From assembly GCA_002240395.1 (NCBI GenBank), contig CP016836.1, positions 3,534,001 to 3,598,000 of the forward strand: a stretch of DNA of 64,000 nt, given 5' to 3'. Each line of letters starts with the position of its first letter. Positions within the stretch are counted from its first letter, which is position 1. The notes under the pieces were generated by a model. It ran no database searches. It was given only the letters and a program-made list of their open reading frames with translations, and was not told where the DNA came from. This stretch comes from Xanthomonas citri pv. mangiferaeindicae (GTDB lineage: Bacteria; Pseudomonadota; Gammaproteobacteria; Xanthomonadales; Xanthomonadaceae). Shown in pieces: positions 44,154 through 52,839 of the stretch. The position numbers and the translations under genes were made by a program.

Positions 44154-45689
44154 ATGTCCCATCCCGTCCTCACCGCGCTCGGCCTCGAGACCACCGAATC
44201 GGGCACCTACCTCGGCAACAACGAATGGGCCCGTGATACCGGTGCCGGCACGCTGACTCCGGTCAACCCGGCCAGCGGCGAGTCGCTGGCGCAGGTGCTG
44301 GCGACCTCGCAGGCCGACTACGAGACCATCGTGACCCGCGCCCAGGCCGCGTTCCGCGAATGGCGCACGACGCCGGCGCCGCGCCGCGGCGAGGCCATCC
44401 GGCTGTGCGCCGAGGCGCTGCGCACGCACAAGGACGCGCTCGGTTCGCTGGTCGCGCTGGAGATGGGCAAGTCCAAGCCCGAAGGCGACGGCGAAGTGCA
44501 GGAGATGATCGACATCGGCGAGTTCGCCGTCGGTCTGTCGCGTCAGCTCTACGGCCTGACCATGCATTCCGAGCGCCCCGGCCACCGCATGTACGAGCAG
44601 TGGCACCCGCTGGGCCTGGTGGGCGTGATCAGCGCGTTCAATTTCCCGGTCGCGGTCTGGGCCTGGAACAGCTTCGTCGCCGCGGTCTGCGGCAATGTCA
44701 CGATCTGGAAGCCGTCGCCGAAGACGCCGCTGTCGGCGATCGCCTCGATGAAGATCTGCAACGAAGCGCTGCGGGCCGGCGGCTTCCCGGACATCTTCTT
44801 CCTGTTCAACGACGCCGGCAGCGATCTGGCCCAGGCGTTCGTCGACGACAAGCGCATCGCGCTGGTCAGCTTCACCGGCTCGACCCAGGTCGGCCGCCAC
44901 GTCGGCGAGCGCGTCGCGCGCCGCATGGGGCGCTCGCTGCTCGAACTGGGCGGCAACAACGCGATCATCGTCGACCCGACCGCCGACCTGAAGCTGGCGA
45001 TCCCGGCGATCGTGTTCGGTGCGGTCGGTACCGCCGGCCAGCGTTGCACGACCACGCGCCGGCTGTTCGTGCACGCTTCGATCTTCGACGACGTGCTGGC
45101 CAAGCTCAAGACCGCCTACGCCCAGGTCGAATCGCGGATCGGCGACCCCACCGATGCGGCCAATCTGATGGGGCCGCTGAACTCGCGCGACGCGGTCGAC
45201 GCCTACCTGGCGGCGATCGAGAAGGCCAAGGCCGCGGGCGGCACGATCGAGAGCGGCGGCAAGGCGCTCGACGACCGCAAGGGCTTCTTCGTGCTGCCGA
45301 CCATCGTCACCGGGCTGTCGAACGATGCCGAGGTGGTGCAGGCCGAGACCTTCGCGCCGATCCTCTACGTCATGAAGTACGAGCAGCTCGACGAGGCGAT
45401 CGACATGCAGAACGACGTGCCGCAGGGCCTGTCGTCGGCGATCTTCACCAACGACCTCAAGGCCTCCGAGCGCTTCCTGTCGGCGCGCGGTTCGGACTGC
45501 GGCATCGCCAACGTCAACATCGGCACGTCCGGCGCCGAGATCGGCGGCGCATTCGGCGGCGAGAAGGAGACCGGCGGTGGCCGCGAGTCGGGCTCCGACG
45601 CCTGGCGCGCCTACATGCGCCGGCAGACCAACACCATCAACTACTCCGACGCCCTGCCCCTGGCCCAGGGCATCAAGTTCGACCTGTGA
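44154..45689 (+). CDS. amaB: L-aminoadipate-semialdehyde (P6C) dehydrogenase, ALDH7 family
   Basis: NAD-dependent aldehyde dehydrogenase of 511 residues. Catalytic Cys in GTAGQRCTTTRR (near residue 298), Glu in LELGGNNAIIV, and the adenine-site GSTQVG. The overall match is to ALDH7/AmaB (antiquitin), which oxidises 2-aminoadipate semialdehyde in lysine catabolism. A glutaryl-CoA dehydrogenase gene in the same window could act further down the same route, though 16 kb away. AGGAG precedes ATG 44154. The stop overlaps a small membrane gene by 4 bp. Confidence 0.92.
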   Translation: MSHPVLTALGLETTESGTYLGNNEWARDTGAGTLTPVNPASGESLAQVLATSQADYETIVTRAQAAFREWRTTPAPRRGEAIRLCAEALRTHKDALGSLVALEMGKSKPEGDGEVQEMIDIGEFAVGLSRQLYGLTMHSERPGHRMYEQWHPLGLVGVISAFNFPVAVWAWNSFVAAVCGNVTIWKPSPKTPLSAIASMKICNEALRAGGFPDIFFLFNDAGSDLAQAFVDDKRIALVSFTGSTQVGRHVGERVARRMGRSLLELGGNNAIIVDPTADLKLAIPAIVFGAVGTAGQRCTTTRRLFVHASIFDDVLAKLKTAYAQVESRIGDPTDAANLMGPLNSRDAVDAYLAAIEKAKAAGGTIESGGKALDDRKGFFVLPTIVTGLSNDAEVVQAETFAPILYVMKYEQLDEAIDMQNDVPQGLSSAIFTNDLKASERFLSARGSDCGIANVNIGTSGAEIGGAFGGEKETGGGRESGSDAWRAYMRRQTNTINYSDALPLAQGIKFDL

Positions 45690-45952
45690 GACGGACCAGC
45701 GCCCTGGCAGTCACCAGCCTGGTCTGCGGCCTGTTGGGCTGGAGCCTGCTGCCTTGGCTGGGCAGCCTGGTGGCGGTGATCACCGGCCATCTGGCGCGTG
45801 CGGAAATCCGCCGCACGCCCGAGCTCGACGGCGACGGCATGGCCGTGGCCGGGCTGGTGCTGGGCTATGTGCAGTTCGTCGCGACGGTCGTCGGCATCGT
45901 GGTGCTGATGCTGTTCTTCGGCGGCCTGTTCTGGCTCGGGACGGCGAGCTGA
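45686..45952 (+). CDS. DUF4190-type small membrane protein
   Basis: Protein of 88 residues from GTG 45686, which overlaps the amaB stop (GTGA). Two hydrophobic segments (ALAVTSLVCGLLGWSLL; the second around VAGLVLGYVQFVATVVGIVVL) flank the conserved TGHLARAEIRRTP of DUF4190 proteins. Function unknown. It ends 1 bp before pyrD. Confidence 0.82.
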   Translation: MRRTSALAVTSLVCGLLGWSLLPWLGSLVAVITGHLARAEIRRTPELDGDGMAVAGLVLGYVQFVATVVGIVVLMLFFGGLFWLGTAS

Positions 45953-45953
45953 G

Positions 45954-47006
45954 GTGTACGGACTCGCCCGACCGCTGCTGTTCCGGCTCGATGCCGAGCG
46001 CGCCCACCATCTGACGCTGGCCGCGCTCGATGCCGCGCACCGCGCCGGCCTGTCGTCGATGCTCGGCGGCGCGCCGGCACCGCTGCCGACCGAGGTCTTC
46101 GGCCTGCGCTTCCCCAACCCCGTCGGCCTCGCCGCGGGGCTGGACAAGAACGGCGCGCACATCGATGCGCTGTTCGCGCTGGGATTCGGCTTCGTCGAAA
46201 TCGGCACGGTGACCCCGCGCCCGCAGGACGGCAACCCGAAGCCGCGGATGTTCCGGCTGCCGCAGCATCGCGCACTGATCAACCGGCTGGGCTTCAACAA
46301 TGCGGGGGTCGATGTGCTGGTCGCCAATGTCGAGCGCGCACGCCGCGACGGCGTGCTCGGCATCAACATCGGCAAGAACAAGGACACCCCCAACGAGGCG
46401 GCCGCCGACGACTACCTGCATTGTCTGCAGCGGGTCTATCCGCTGGCCGACTACGTCACCGTCAACATCTCCTCGCCCAATACCGCGGGGCTGCGTGACC
46501 TGCAGGAAGCGCAGGCCCTGCAGCGCCTGATCGGCACCCTGCGCGAGGCACAGGAGCGACTGGCCGCCCAGCATCGGCGCCGCGTGCCGGTGCTGGTGAA
46601 GATCGCACCCGATCTCGACGACGGCGGCATCGAGGCCGCGGCCCGGGTCTTCGGCGACCTGGCGGTGGACGGTGTCATCGCGACCAACACCACCATCGCG
46701 CGCACAGGCGTCGAAAGCGACGCGACCGCCGCGCAGGCCGGTGGCCTGTCCGGTGCGCCGCTGATGGATCGGGCCACCGCAGTGCTGGGCAAGCTGCGCG
46801 CGCAGCTGCCCGCGACCATCCCGCTGGTCGGCGTGGGCGGCATCGTCCGCGGCGCCGACGCCGCCAGCAAGATCGCGGCCGGCGCGTCGCTGGTCCAGGT
46901 CTACTCGGGCTTGGTCTATCGCGGGCCGGCGCTGGTCGGCGACTGCGTGGAGGCGATCCGCGGGCGCCGCGATGCCAACGACCCTAGTCCTGCGTCGGAG
47001 CGCTGA
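45954..47006 (+). CDS. pyrD: Dihydroorotate dehydrogenase (quinone), class 2
   Basis: Membrane-associated flavoenzyme of 350 residues oxidising dihydroorotate with ubiquinone. The N-terminal helices (LARPLLFRLDAERAHHLTL) are the class 2 membrane-binding part. Seen next: GLDKNGAHIDALFALGFGF, GTVTPRPQDGNPKPR, the catalytic Ser in ISSPNTAGLR and the FMN site VGVGGIVRGADA. Start is GTG 45954, directly after the DUF4190 stop. murB follows after 7 bp. Confidence 0.96.
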   Translation: MYGLARPLLFRLDAERAHHLTLAALDAAHRAGLSSMLGGAPAPLPTEVFGLRFPNPVGLAAGLDKNGAHIDALFALGFGFVEIGTVTPRPQDGNPKPRMFRLPQHRALINRLGFNNAGVDVLVANVERARRDGVLGINIGKNKDTPNEAAADDYLHCLQRVYPLADYVTVNISSPNTAGLRDLQEAQALQRLIGTLREAQERLAAQHRRRVPVLVKIAPDLDDGGIEAAARVFGDLAVDGVIATNTTIARTGVESDATAAQAGGLSGAPLMDRATAVLGKLRAQLPATIPLVGVGGIVRGADAASKIAAGASLVQVYSGLVYRGPALVGDCVEAIRGRRDANDPSPASER

Positions 47007-47013
47007 GCCGCCG

Positions 47014-48042
47014 ATGTCCGCCCCGTTCGATCTGCGCGAACGCGTCGACCTGCGCACCCGCAACACCTTCGGCGTCCCGGCGCAGGCGCGCCGACTGCTC
47101 GAGGTCGGCGACACCGCGGCATTGCCGCAGGCGCTTGACGCGCTCGGCGAGGCGCCGCCATTGGTGCTCGGCGGCGGTAGCAACCTGCTGTTCGTCGACG
47201 ATGTCGATGCGGCGCTGGCGATCGTCGACACCCGCCGGGCCATCGTCGCCGACGACGGCGTCCAGGCGCAGGTCCGCGCCGCCGCCGGCGCGTCCTGGCA
47301 CGACGTGGTGATGTGGTCGCTGGCCCAAGGCCTGGGCGGCCTGGAAAACCTGGCGCTGATCCCTGGCACCGTGGGCGCGGCGCCGATCCAGAACATCGGC
47401 GCCTACGGTGTCGAGGTTGCCGACCGCATCCATGCAGTCGAGGCCTTCGACCGTACGCGCGGCGAACTGGTCGCACTCGACGCGACTGCTTGCGGCTTCG
47501 GCTACCGCGACAGCGTGTTCAAGCAGACGCCTGAGCGCTGGATCGTCACCGCGGTCACCTTTGCGCTCTCGCGCCGCGCCGCGCCGGTGCTCGATTACGC
47601 CGGCATCCGCGACGCCCTCGCCGCGCGCGGTGTCGCCGCGCCGACGCCGTCCGATGTCGCCGAGGCCGTGATCGCGATCCGCCGCAGCAAGCTGCCCGAC
47701 CCGGCCGTGATCGGCAACGCCGGCAGCTTCTTCAAGAATCCGATTGTCGACGCCGCGATCGCCGCGGCCCTGCGCGACACGCACCCCGAGCTGCCGGTGT
47801 TTGCGGTCGATGGCGACCGCTGCAAGCTTTCGGCCGCGTGGCTGATCGACCGCTGCGGCTGGAAGGGCCACCGCGACGGCGATGCCGGCGTCTCGGCCGG
47901 ACACGCGTTAGTGCTGGTCAACCACGGCGGCGCGCATGGCCGCGACCTGCTGGCGTTGGCGCGGCGCATCGCCGCCTCGGTGCGCGCCCGATTCGGCGTG
48001 GACCTGGTCCCCGAGCCACGGATCGTGGGAACGACATGGTGA
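47014..48042 (+). CDS. murB: UDP-N-acetylenolpyruvoylglucosamine reductase
   Basis: Type I MurB of 342 residues making UDP-N-acetylmuramate in peptidoglycan synthesis. FAD motif LVLGGGSNLLF, then PGTVGAAPIQNIGAYGVEV, the catalytic Ser in GNAGSFFKNP and the closing EPRIVG. ATG 47014 begins MSAPFDLRERVDLRTRNTF. It overlaps the next transporter gene by 7 bp. Confidence 0.97.
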   Translation: MSAPFDLRERVDLRTRNTFGVPAQARRLLEVGDTAALPQALDALGEAPPLVLGGGSNLLFVDDVDAALAIVDTRRAIVADDGVQAQVRAAAGASWHDVVMWSLAQGLGGLENLALIPGTVGAAPIQNIGAYGVEVADRIHAVEAFDRTRGELVALDATACGFGYRDSVFKQTPERWIVTAVTFALSRRAAPVLDYAGIRDALAARGVAAPTPSDVAEAVIAIRRSKLPDPAVIGNAGSFFKNPIVDAAIAAALRDTHPELPVFAVDGDRCKLSAAWLIDRCGWKGHRDGDAGVSAGHALVLVNHGGAHGRDLLALARRIAASVRARFGVDLVPEPRIVGTTW

Positions 48043-48965
48043 ACAGCCTGCCGCAACGCTGGCAGCCGACCTCGGCCGCAGGCAAAGCGGCGCTGCTCAT
48101 GCTCGGCAGCACGTCGGCATTCGCGCTGATGGCGATCACGATCCGCTTCGCGTCGGCGACCGTCCCGACGACCGAGGTCGCGTTCTTCCGCAACTTCTTC
48201 GGTCTGCTCGCGCTGCTGCCGATCCTGTTGCGCGCCGGCAACGGCCTGCCGCGCACGCGCCATCTCGGCCGCTACCTGGTGCGCACGCTCGTCGGCCTGG
48301 GCTCGATGCTGTGCGCGTTCTGGGCAATCGGCCACCTGCCGCTGTCGCAGGCGATCTCGCTGTCGTATGCCGCGCCCTTATTCGCGACCATTGCCGCGGT
48401 GCTGTGGCTGGGCGAGATCGTGCGCGTGCGGCGCTGGATGGCGGTGTCGGCGGGTTTCGTCGGCGTGCTGGTGATCCTGCGCCCGGGCGTGGCGTTCTCG
48501 CTGCCGATGCTGATCCCGGTGCTCGGCGCCCTGCTCGCGGCGCTGGTCGCGATCCAGATGAAACAGCTGTCGAAGATCGATCCGCCCGACACGATCGTCT
48601 TCTATACCTATCTGCTGTGGGTGCCGCTGTCGCTGGTGCCGGCACTGTTCCAGTGGGTGTGGCCCGGTCCGGTGACCTGGCTGTGGCTGATCGCCACGGG
48701 CGTGCTGGGCACGCTCGGCCAGTGGCTGTGGACACGCGCGCTGCGCCTGGGCGAGGTCTCCGCGCTGCAGCCGATCAGCTTCGTGCAGTTGCCGATCGTC
48801 GTGGTATTCGGCTGGTGGCTGTTCGGCGAAACGATCGACCTGTGGACGATGATCGGCGCGGCGATCGTGTTCGGCGCCAACGGCTACATCGCCCATCGCG
48901 AAGCGGTGCTCGCGCGTCGCGCCGCCTCGCAGCGTCCGGCCGAGGCGGCGAAACCCAGCGAGTAG
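48036..48965 (+). CDS. EamA/DMT-family transporter
   Basis: Inner-membrane protein of 309 residues with about ten hydrophobic helices in two EamA repeats (TEVAFFRNFFGLLAL and QPISFVQLPIVVVFGWWLFGE are repeat hallmarks). It belongs to the drug/metabolite transporter family; substrate unknown. Its ATG overlaps the murB stop by 7 bp, which suggests coupling, though no shared pathway is known. Confidence 0.9.
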   Translation: MVNSLPQRWQPTSAAGKAALLMLGSTSAFALMAITIRFASATVPTTEVAFFRNFFGLLALLPILLRAGNGLPRTRHLGRYLVRTLVGLGSMLCAFWAIGHLPLSQAISLSYAAPLFATIAAVLWLGEIVRVRRWMAVSAGFVGVLVILRPGVAFSLPMLIPVLGALLAALVAIQMKQLSKIDPPDTIVFYTYLLWVPLSLVPALFQWVWPGPVTWLWLIATGVLGTLGQWLWTRALRLGEVSALQPISFVQLPIVVVFGWWLFGETIDLWTMIGAAIVFGANGYIAHREAVLARRAASQRPAEAAKPSE

Positions 48966-49021
48966 CGCCGGCTTCGGGACAGCCGCACAGCGCCGCCAAG
49001 CGAGACGTGCGCGGCTCGCCC

Positions 49022-49738
49022 TCAGACGTCGTCGCGCGCGACCTCGCGCAGCTTGCCCTGATGCAGCTCCATTACCCGGTCGAGCTTACGCGCCAGCCGG
49101 CGGTCGTGGGTCACCAGCACCAGGCTCGTGCGCTGCGCGCGGTTCATCTCCAGCATCAGCTCGAACACGGTCGCAGCGGTGCGCTCGTCGAGGTTGCCGG
49201 TGGGTTCGTCGCCCAGCACACAGGCTGGCTTGTTGACCAGCGCCCGCGCCACGGCCGCGCGCTGGCGCTCACCACCCGACAGTTCGCCCGGCTTGTGACC
49301 GAGGCGATGGCCCAGCCCGACCGTTTCCAGCAGGCTGCGCGCACGCGTGGTCGCCTCACCGTCGCTGGCACCGTTGAGCAGCGCCGGCAGCATCACATTC
49401 TCCAGCGCGGTGAACTCGGGCAGCAGGTGATGGAACTGGTAGACGAAGCCGAGCGCGCGGTTGCGCAAGGTGCCGCGCGCCGCATTCGACAGCGCGCTCA
49501 TCTGCTGCCCGGTGACGAACACCTCGCCCGCACTTGGCACATCCAGCCCACCGAGCAGGTGCAGCAGCGTGCTCTTGCCGGCGCCCGAGGCGCCGAGGAT
49601 GGCGACGGTCTCGCCCGCCTGCACGGCGAAGTCGAGCCCGTCGAAGACCGGCGTATGCAGCTTGCCTTCGGCGTAGGTCTTGCCCAGGCCCTCGGCCGCC
49701 AGCACGACGGTATCGGCTGCTTGCGGGTTCTCACTCAT
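49022..49738 (-). CDS. lolD: Lipoprotein-releasing ABC transporter ATPase LolD
   Basis: ATPase of 238 residues powering release of outer-membrane lipoproteins to LolA. Walker A GASGAGKST, signature LSGGERQR, Walker B CVLGDEPTGNLD and the VTHDRRLA H-loop. It overlaps the lolC stop by 8 bp (ATGAGTGA), so expression is coupled to the permease. It is the last gene of the minus-strand series that begins with the SDH genes. Confidence 0.95.
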   Translation of the reverse strand: MSENPQAADTVVLAAEGLGKTYAEGKLHTPVFDGLDFAVQAGETVAILGASGAGKSTLLHLLGGLDVPSAGEVFVTGQQMSALSNAARGTLRNRALGFVYQFHHLLPEFTALENVMLPALLNGASDGEATTRARSLLETVGLGHRLGHKPGELSGGERQRAAVARALVNKPACVLGDEPTGNLDERTAATVFELMLEMNRAQRTSLVLVTHDRRLARKLDRVMELHQGKLREVARDDV

Positions 49739-50972
49739 AACGCAGCGCCTCCGCCGGTGCAGTGCGCGCCGCGCGCCATGCCGGATACAGGGTGGCCAGG
49801 AACGCCATCAGCAGCGCGATCACGCCGATCATCGTCACGTCGCTGGCCTGCAGGTCGATCGGCAGGCCGGTGACGTAGTAGACGTCCTCAGGCATCAGCA
49901 CCACGCCGAACAGACGCTCGAGGGCGCGCAGGATGTGTTCGAGATTGAAAGTCAGCAGCAGGCCGCCGCAGACCCCGAGCACGGTACCGATGACGCCGAT
50001 CATCGTGCCCTGCACCATGAACACCTGCATGACGCCGCGCGGGGTCAGGCCCAGCGTGCGCAGGATCGCGATGTCGGCATGCTTGTCGGTGACCAGCATG
50101 ACCTGGGAGTTCAACAGCGAGAACGCGCCCATCAGAATGATCAGCGACAGCAGGATGCCGATCATGGTCTTCTCGAGCTTGAGCGCACGGAACATGTTGG
50201 CGTTCTCGGTGCTCCAGTCGCTGACCCGGTAGACCCCGCCCAGCCTGTGCACGAGGTCGCGGGTGACCTGTTGGGCGAGATCCATGTCGTGCAGCTTCAG
50301 GCGCACGCCGGTGACGCCATCGCCGATGCGCAGCAGCCGCTGCGCGTCCTGCAGGTTGACCACCGCCAGCCGGCGGTCGAAATCCTGGTAGCCAGCCTCG
50401 AACAGGCCGCTGACGGTGAAGCGCTTGAGCTGCGGCACTGCGCCCATCGGCGTGACCTGGAAATCGGTGGTCACGATGACGCTGTCGCCGACGCCGACGC
50501 CGAGCCACAGCGCGAGTTCGCGGCCGAGCACGATGTTGAAGCTGCCCGGCTGCAGGTCCGAGAGCTGGCCGACCACCATCGAGGTCGCCAGGTCGGAGAC
50601 CTGGCCCTCGTCCTCGGGCGAGATCGCACGCACCGCGGCCGGCTCGTTGCGGCGGCCGCGCAGCAGCGCCTGCGTGTCAATGTACGGCGCCGCGCCGGCC
50701 ACGCGTGGGTCCTCGCGCGCGACCTCGACCGCACGCCCCCAGTTGTGCAGCGTGTCGCCCTCGGCGCTCACCGTCGCGTGCGCGACCATGCCGAGCATGC
50801 GGTCGCGGATTTCCTTCTGGAACCCGCTCATCACCGCCAAGGTCGTGATCAACACGGTGACGCCGATCGCGATCGCGAAGATCGAAGCCAGCGAGATGAA
50901 AGAGATGAAGCCGTTGCGCCGTTTCGCCCGGAGATAACGCAGGCCGATGGCGGCGGGAATGGGTCTGAGCAT
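49731..50972 (-). CDS. lolC: Lipoprotein-releasing ABC transporter permease (LolC/LolE/LolF type)
   Basis: FtsX-family permease of 413 residues: first helix in GLRYLRAKRRNGFISFISLASIFAIAIGV, a large periplasmic domain, then three C-terminal helices. Features of LolC/E include the QVTPMGAVPQLKRF loop and NSQVMLVTDKHADIAILRTLG. Only one permease gene is here, with lolD immediately after it, so the complex may be a LolF-type homodimer unless a lolE lies elsewhere. Cell role: extracts lipoproteins from the inner membrane. Confidence 0.9.
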   Translation of the reverse strand: MLRPIPAAIGLRYLRAKRRNGFISFISLASIFAIAIGVTVLITTLAVMSGFQKEIRDRMLGMVAHATVSAEGDTLHNWGRAVEVAREDPRVAGAAPYIDTQALLRGRRNEPAAVRAISPEDEGQVSDLATSMVVGQLSDLQPGSFNIVLGRELALWLGVGVGDSVIVTTDFQVTPMGAVPQLKRFTVSGLFEAGYQDFDRRLAVVNLQDAQRLLRIGDGVTGVRLKLHDMDLAQQVTRDLVHRLGGVYRVSDWSTENANMFRALKLEKTMIGILLSLIILMGAFSLLNSQVMLVTDKHADIAILRTLGLTPRGVMQVFMVQGTMIGVIGTVLGVCGGLLLTFNLEHILRALERLFGVVLMPEDVYYVTGLPIDLQASDVTMIGVIALLMAFLATLYPAWRAARTAPAEALRYE

Positions 50973-51041
50973 GGACGTCCGTCGATGGATGCGGGTCGTC
51001 GGCGATGGCGCGATCGCCGTGCCCGTCCCGCTGGGCAGTGG

Positions 51042-51509
51042 CTATGGTGCCACCGATTCCGTTGCGCGTGGCAGCGGACACATCGCTGCGGCCAGACGCA
51101 GTTCACGGCGTTGCGGTGCAGGCAGGGTGTCGGGCCACCACAGCAGCCTGTGCGTGTGTCGGCCCTCGCGCCAGCTCAGGCGCACGATCGGACCACGCCA
51201 GTGCAGGCAAGGTGCCTCCAGCCGCCGTCCATCGAGCAGCACCTGCCCCGTCGCCTGCACCACGACGCGATGCGGCGGTTGTCGTGCGGTGAGCACGATC
51301 GTGCGCAGGCCGCTGACCAGGACGCAGGCGATGCCGAGTCCGGCCACCGGGCCCGGCAGTTCGGACAGCAGCAAGGCACCGCAGGCGGCAAGCGTGATCA
51401 GGCCCAACGCGGCGATCAGCAGGCGCGACGGCCGCCAGTGCAGCCGGGCGGGCTCAGAGGTCGGGCGGGAGCGCCCGGATGGATTGGACGAGGGCGTCGA
51501 GTTGCGCAT
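51042..51509 (-). CDS. ygfX: YgfX-type membrane protein (CptA family)
   Basis: About 155 residues with two transmembrane segments (RLLIAALGLITLAACGALLL and the next, AGLGIACVLVSGL). The C-terminal LLWWPDTLPAPQRRELRLAA resembles the end of E. coli YgfX. It overlaps the 3' end of sdhE by 56 bp if ATG 51509 is right (51524 is an alternative). In enterobacteria ygfX is next to sdhE (ygfY) too, and the pair was described as CptA/CptB. The closeness to sdhE and the shared fold support the call. Confidence 0.75.
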   Translation of the reverse strand: MRNSTPSSNPSGRSRPTSEPARLHWRPSRLLIAALGLITLAACGALLLSELPGPVAGLGIACVLVSGLRTIVLTARQPPHRVVVQATGQVLLDGRRLEAPCLHWRGPIVRLSWREGRHTHRLLWWPDTLPAPQRRELRLAAAMCPLPRATESVAP

Positions 51510-51717
51510 CGGGCGAACGCTCATGGCCGAGGAACCACTTCCAGAGCCTATCGTCCTCGCATTCGAGCAGCCGTCGGAAAACATCCCGCTCGCTTTCGGA
51601 GGATGTCGCCCAGCACCGGTCGAGCCAGCGCTCGAACAGCCGGTCGAGTTCGCGCATGCCGCGGCGGCTGCGCCAGCGCAGGCGACGCAGTTCGGTGGTG
51701 TCGTCGTGGTCGGTCAC
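51454..51717 (-). CDS. sdhE: FAD assembly factor SdhE
   Basis: Small protein of 87 residues that promotes covalent FAD attachment to SdhA. The hallmark RGMRELD (RGxxE) is at residues ~19-25, followed by a LERWLDRCW helix and the acidic ECEDDRLWKWFLG. It is in the sdh operon orientation but separated from sdhB by a 126-bp tandem repeat. Confidence 0.95.
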   Translation of the reverse strand: MTDHDDTTELRRLRWRSRRGMRELDRLFERWLDRCWATSSESERDVFRRLLECEDDRLWKWFLGHERSPDAQLDALVQSIRALPPDL

Positions 51718-51732
51718 GGGTGTGCGTCCTGG

Positions 51733-52032
51733 GTGCGGGCGTTCGCGGGCGCAGATGATGCGGATGCGTCGGCTTGGCGCTCATGACGCATCAGGCTTGT
51801 CCGATGCCATCCATGGCGGCACATTGCCGACTCCGGAGAGACCGGCCCGCACGTCCGTGTGCGGGCGTTCGCGAGCGCAGACGACGCGGATGCGTCGGCT
51901 TGGCGCTCCCATTTCTTTGGACAGTTCCCATGCCATCCATGGCGTGGCATGGCCGACTCCGGAAAGGCCGGCCCGCACGTCCGTGTGCGGGCGTTCGCGA
52001 GCGCAGCCGACGCGGATGCGTCGGCTTGGCGC
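51733..52032. repeat. 126-bp tandem repeat (two full units plus a partial third) between sdhB and sdhE
   Basis: Units begin at 51733, 51859 and 51985 (period exactly 126 bp). The first ~48 bp are near identical in all three; the rest of units 1 and 2 match apart from a ~20-bp variable stretch. Each junction forms the stem GCCCGCAC/GTGTGCGGGC. The minus-strand frame runs unbroken from GTG 52046 (overlapping the sdhB stop) to TGA 51714 (overlapping the sdhE ATG), encoding 42-residue repeats with ADASAS and PESAM segments. Whether this is translated is open. Confidence 0.9.
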
Positions 52033-52038
52033 GCCCGC

Positions 52039-52824
52039 TCACCCACGTCGTGCGAGCATCAGTTGCTTGATCTGGCCGATCGCCTTGGCCGGGTTCAGCC
52101 CCTTGGGACAGGTCCGCGCGCAGTTCATGATCGTGTGGCAGCGGTAGAGCTTGAACGGGTCTTCCAGATCGTCCAGACGCGCACCGGTGTCCTCGTCGCG
52201 GCTGTCGATGATCCAGCGGTAGGCCTGCAGCAGGATCGCCGGACCCAGGTAGCGTTCGCCGTTCCACCAGTAGCTGGGACAACTGGTCGAGCAGCAGGCG
52301 CACAGGATGCACTCGTAGAGACCGTCGAGCTTGTCGCGGTCCTCAGGCGACTGCAGCCGCTCGCGATCCGGCGGCGCTGCGGTCTGAGTGCGGATCCAGG
52401 GCTGGATCGACGCGTACTGCGCATAGAAATGCGTCAGGTCGGGCACCAGATCCTTGACCACGCTCATATGCGGCAGCGGGTAGATCGGCACCTCGTTCTT
52501 CTTGCAGTCGTCGATCGCGCGCGTGCACGCCAGCGTGTTGGTGCCGTCGATGTTCATCGCGCACGAGCCGCAGATGCCCTCGCGGCACGAGCGACGGAAC
52601 GTCAGCGTCGGGTCGATCTCGTTCTTGATCTTGATCAGCGCGTCCAGGACCATCGGCCCGCACTTGTCGAGGTCGAGCTCGTAGGTGTCGGTGCTGGGGG
52701 TCTCGCCGGAATCGGGATTCCAACGATAGATCTTGAACGTGCGCGTGCGCTTGGCGCCCGGCGCGGCCGGGAAGTGCCGGCCCTTCTTGATCTTGGAGTT
52801 CTTCGGGAGCGTGAATTCGGCCAT
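52039..52824 (-). CDS. sdhB: Succinate dehydrogenase iron-sulfur subunit SdhB
   Basis: Subunit of 261 residues of respiratory complex II. Cluster ligands: CREGICGSCAMN with a later C (2Fe-2S), CILCACCSTSCP (4Fe-4S) and CHTIMNCARTCPKG (3Fe-4S). The N-terminus has about 20 residues more than E. coli SdhB. Translation begins 16 bp after sdhA. Confidence 0.97.
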   Translation of the reverse strand: MAEFTLPKNSKIKKGRHFPAAPGAKRTRTFKIYRWNPDSGETPSTDTYELDLDKCGPMVLDALIKIKNEIDPTLTFRRSCREGICGSCAMNIDGTNTLACTRAIDDCKKNEVPIYPLPHMSVVKDLVPDLTHFYAQYASIQPWIRTQTAAPPDRERLQSPEDRDKLDGLYECILCACCSTSCPSYWWNGERYLGPAILLQAYRWIIDSRDEDTGARLDDLEDPFKLYRCHTIMNCARTCPKGLNPAKAIGQIKQLMLARRG

Positions 52825-52839
52825 GTGGGGTCTCCCGGC

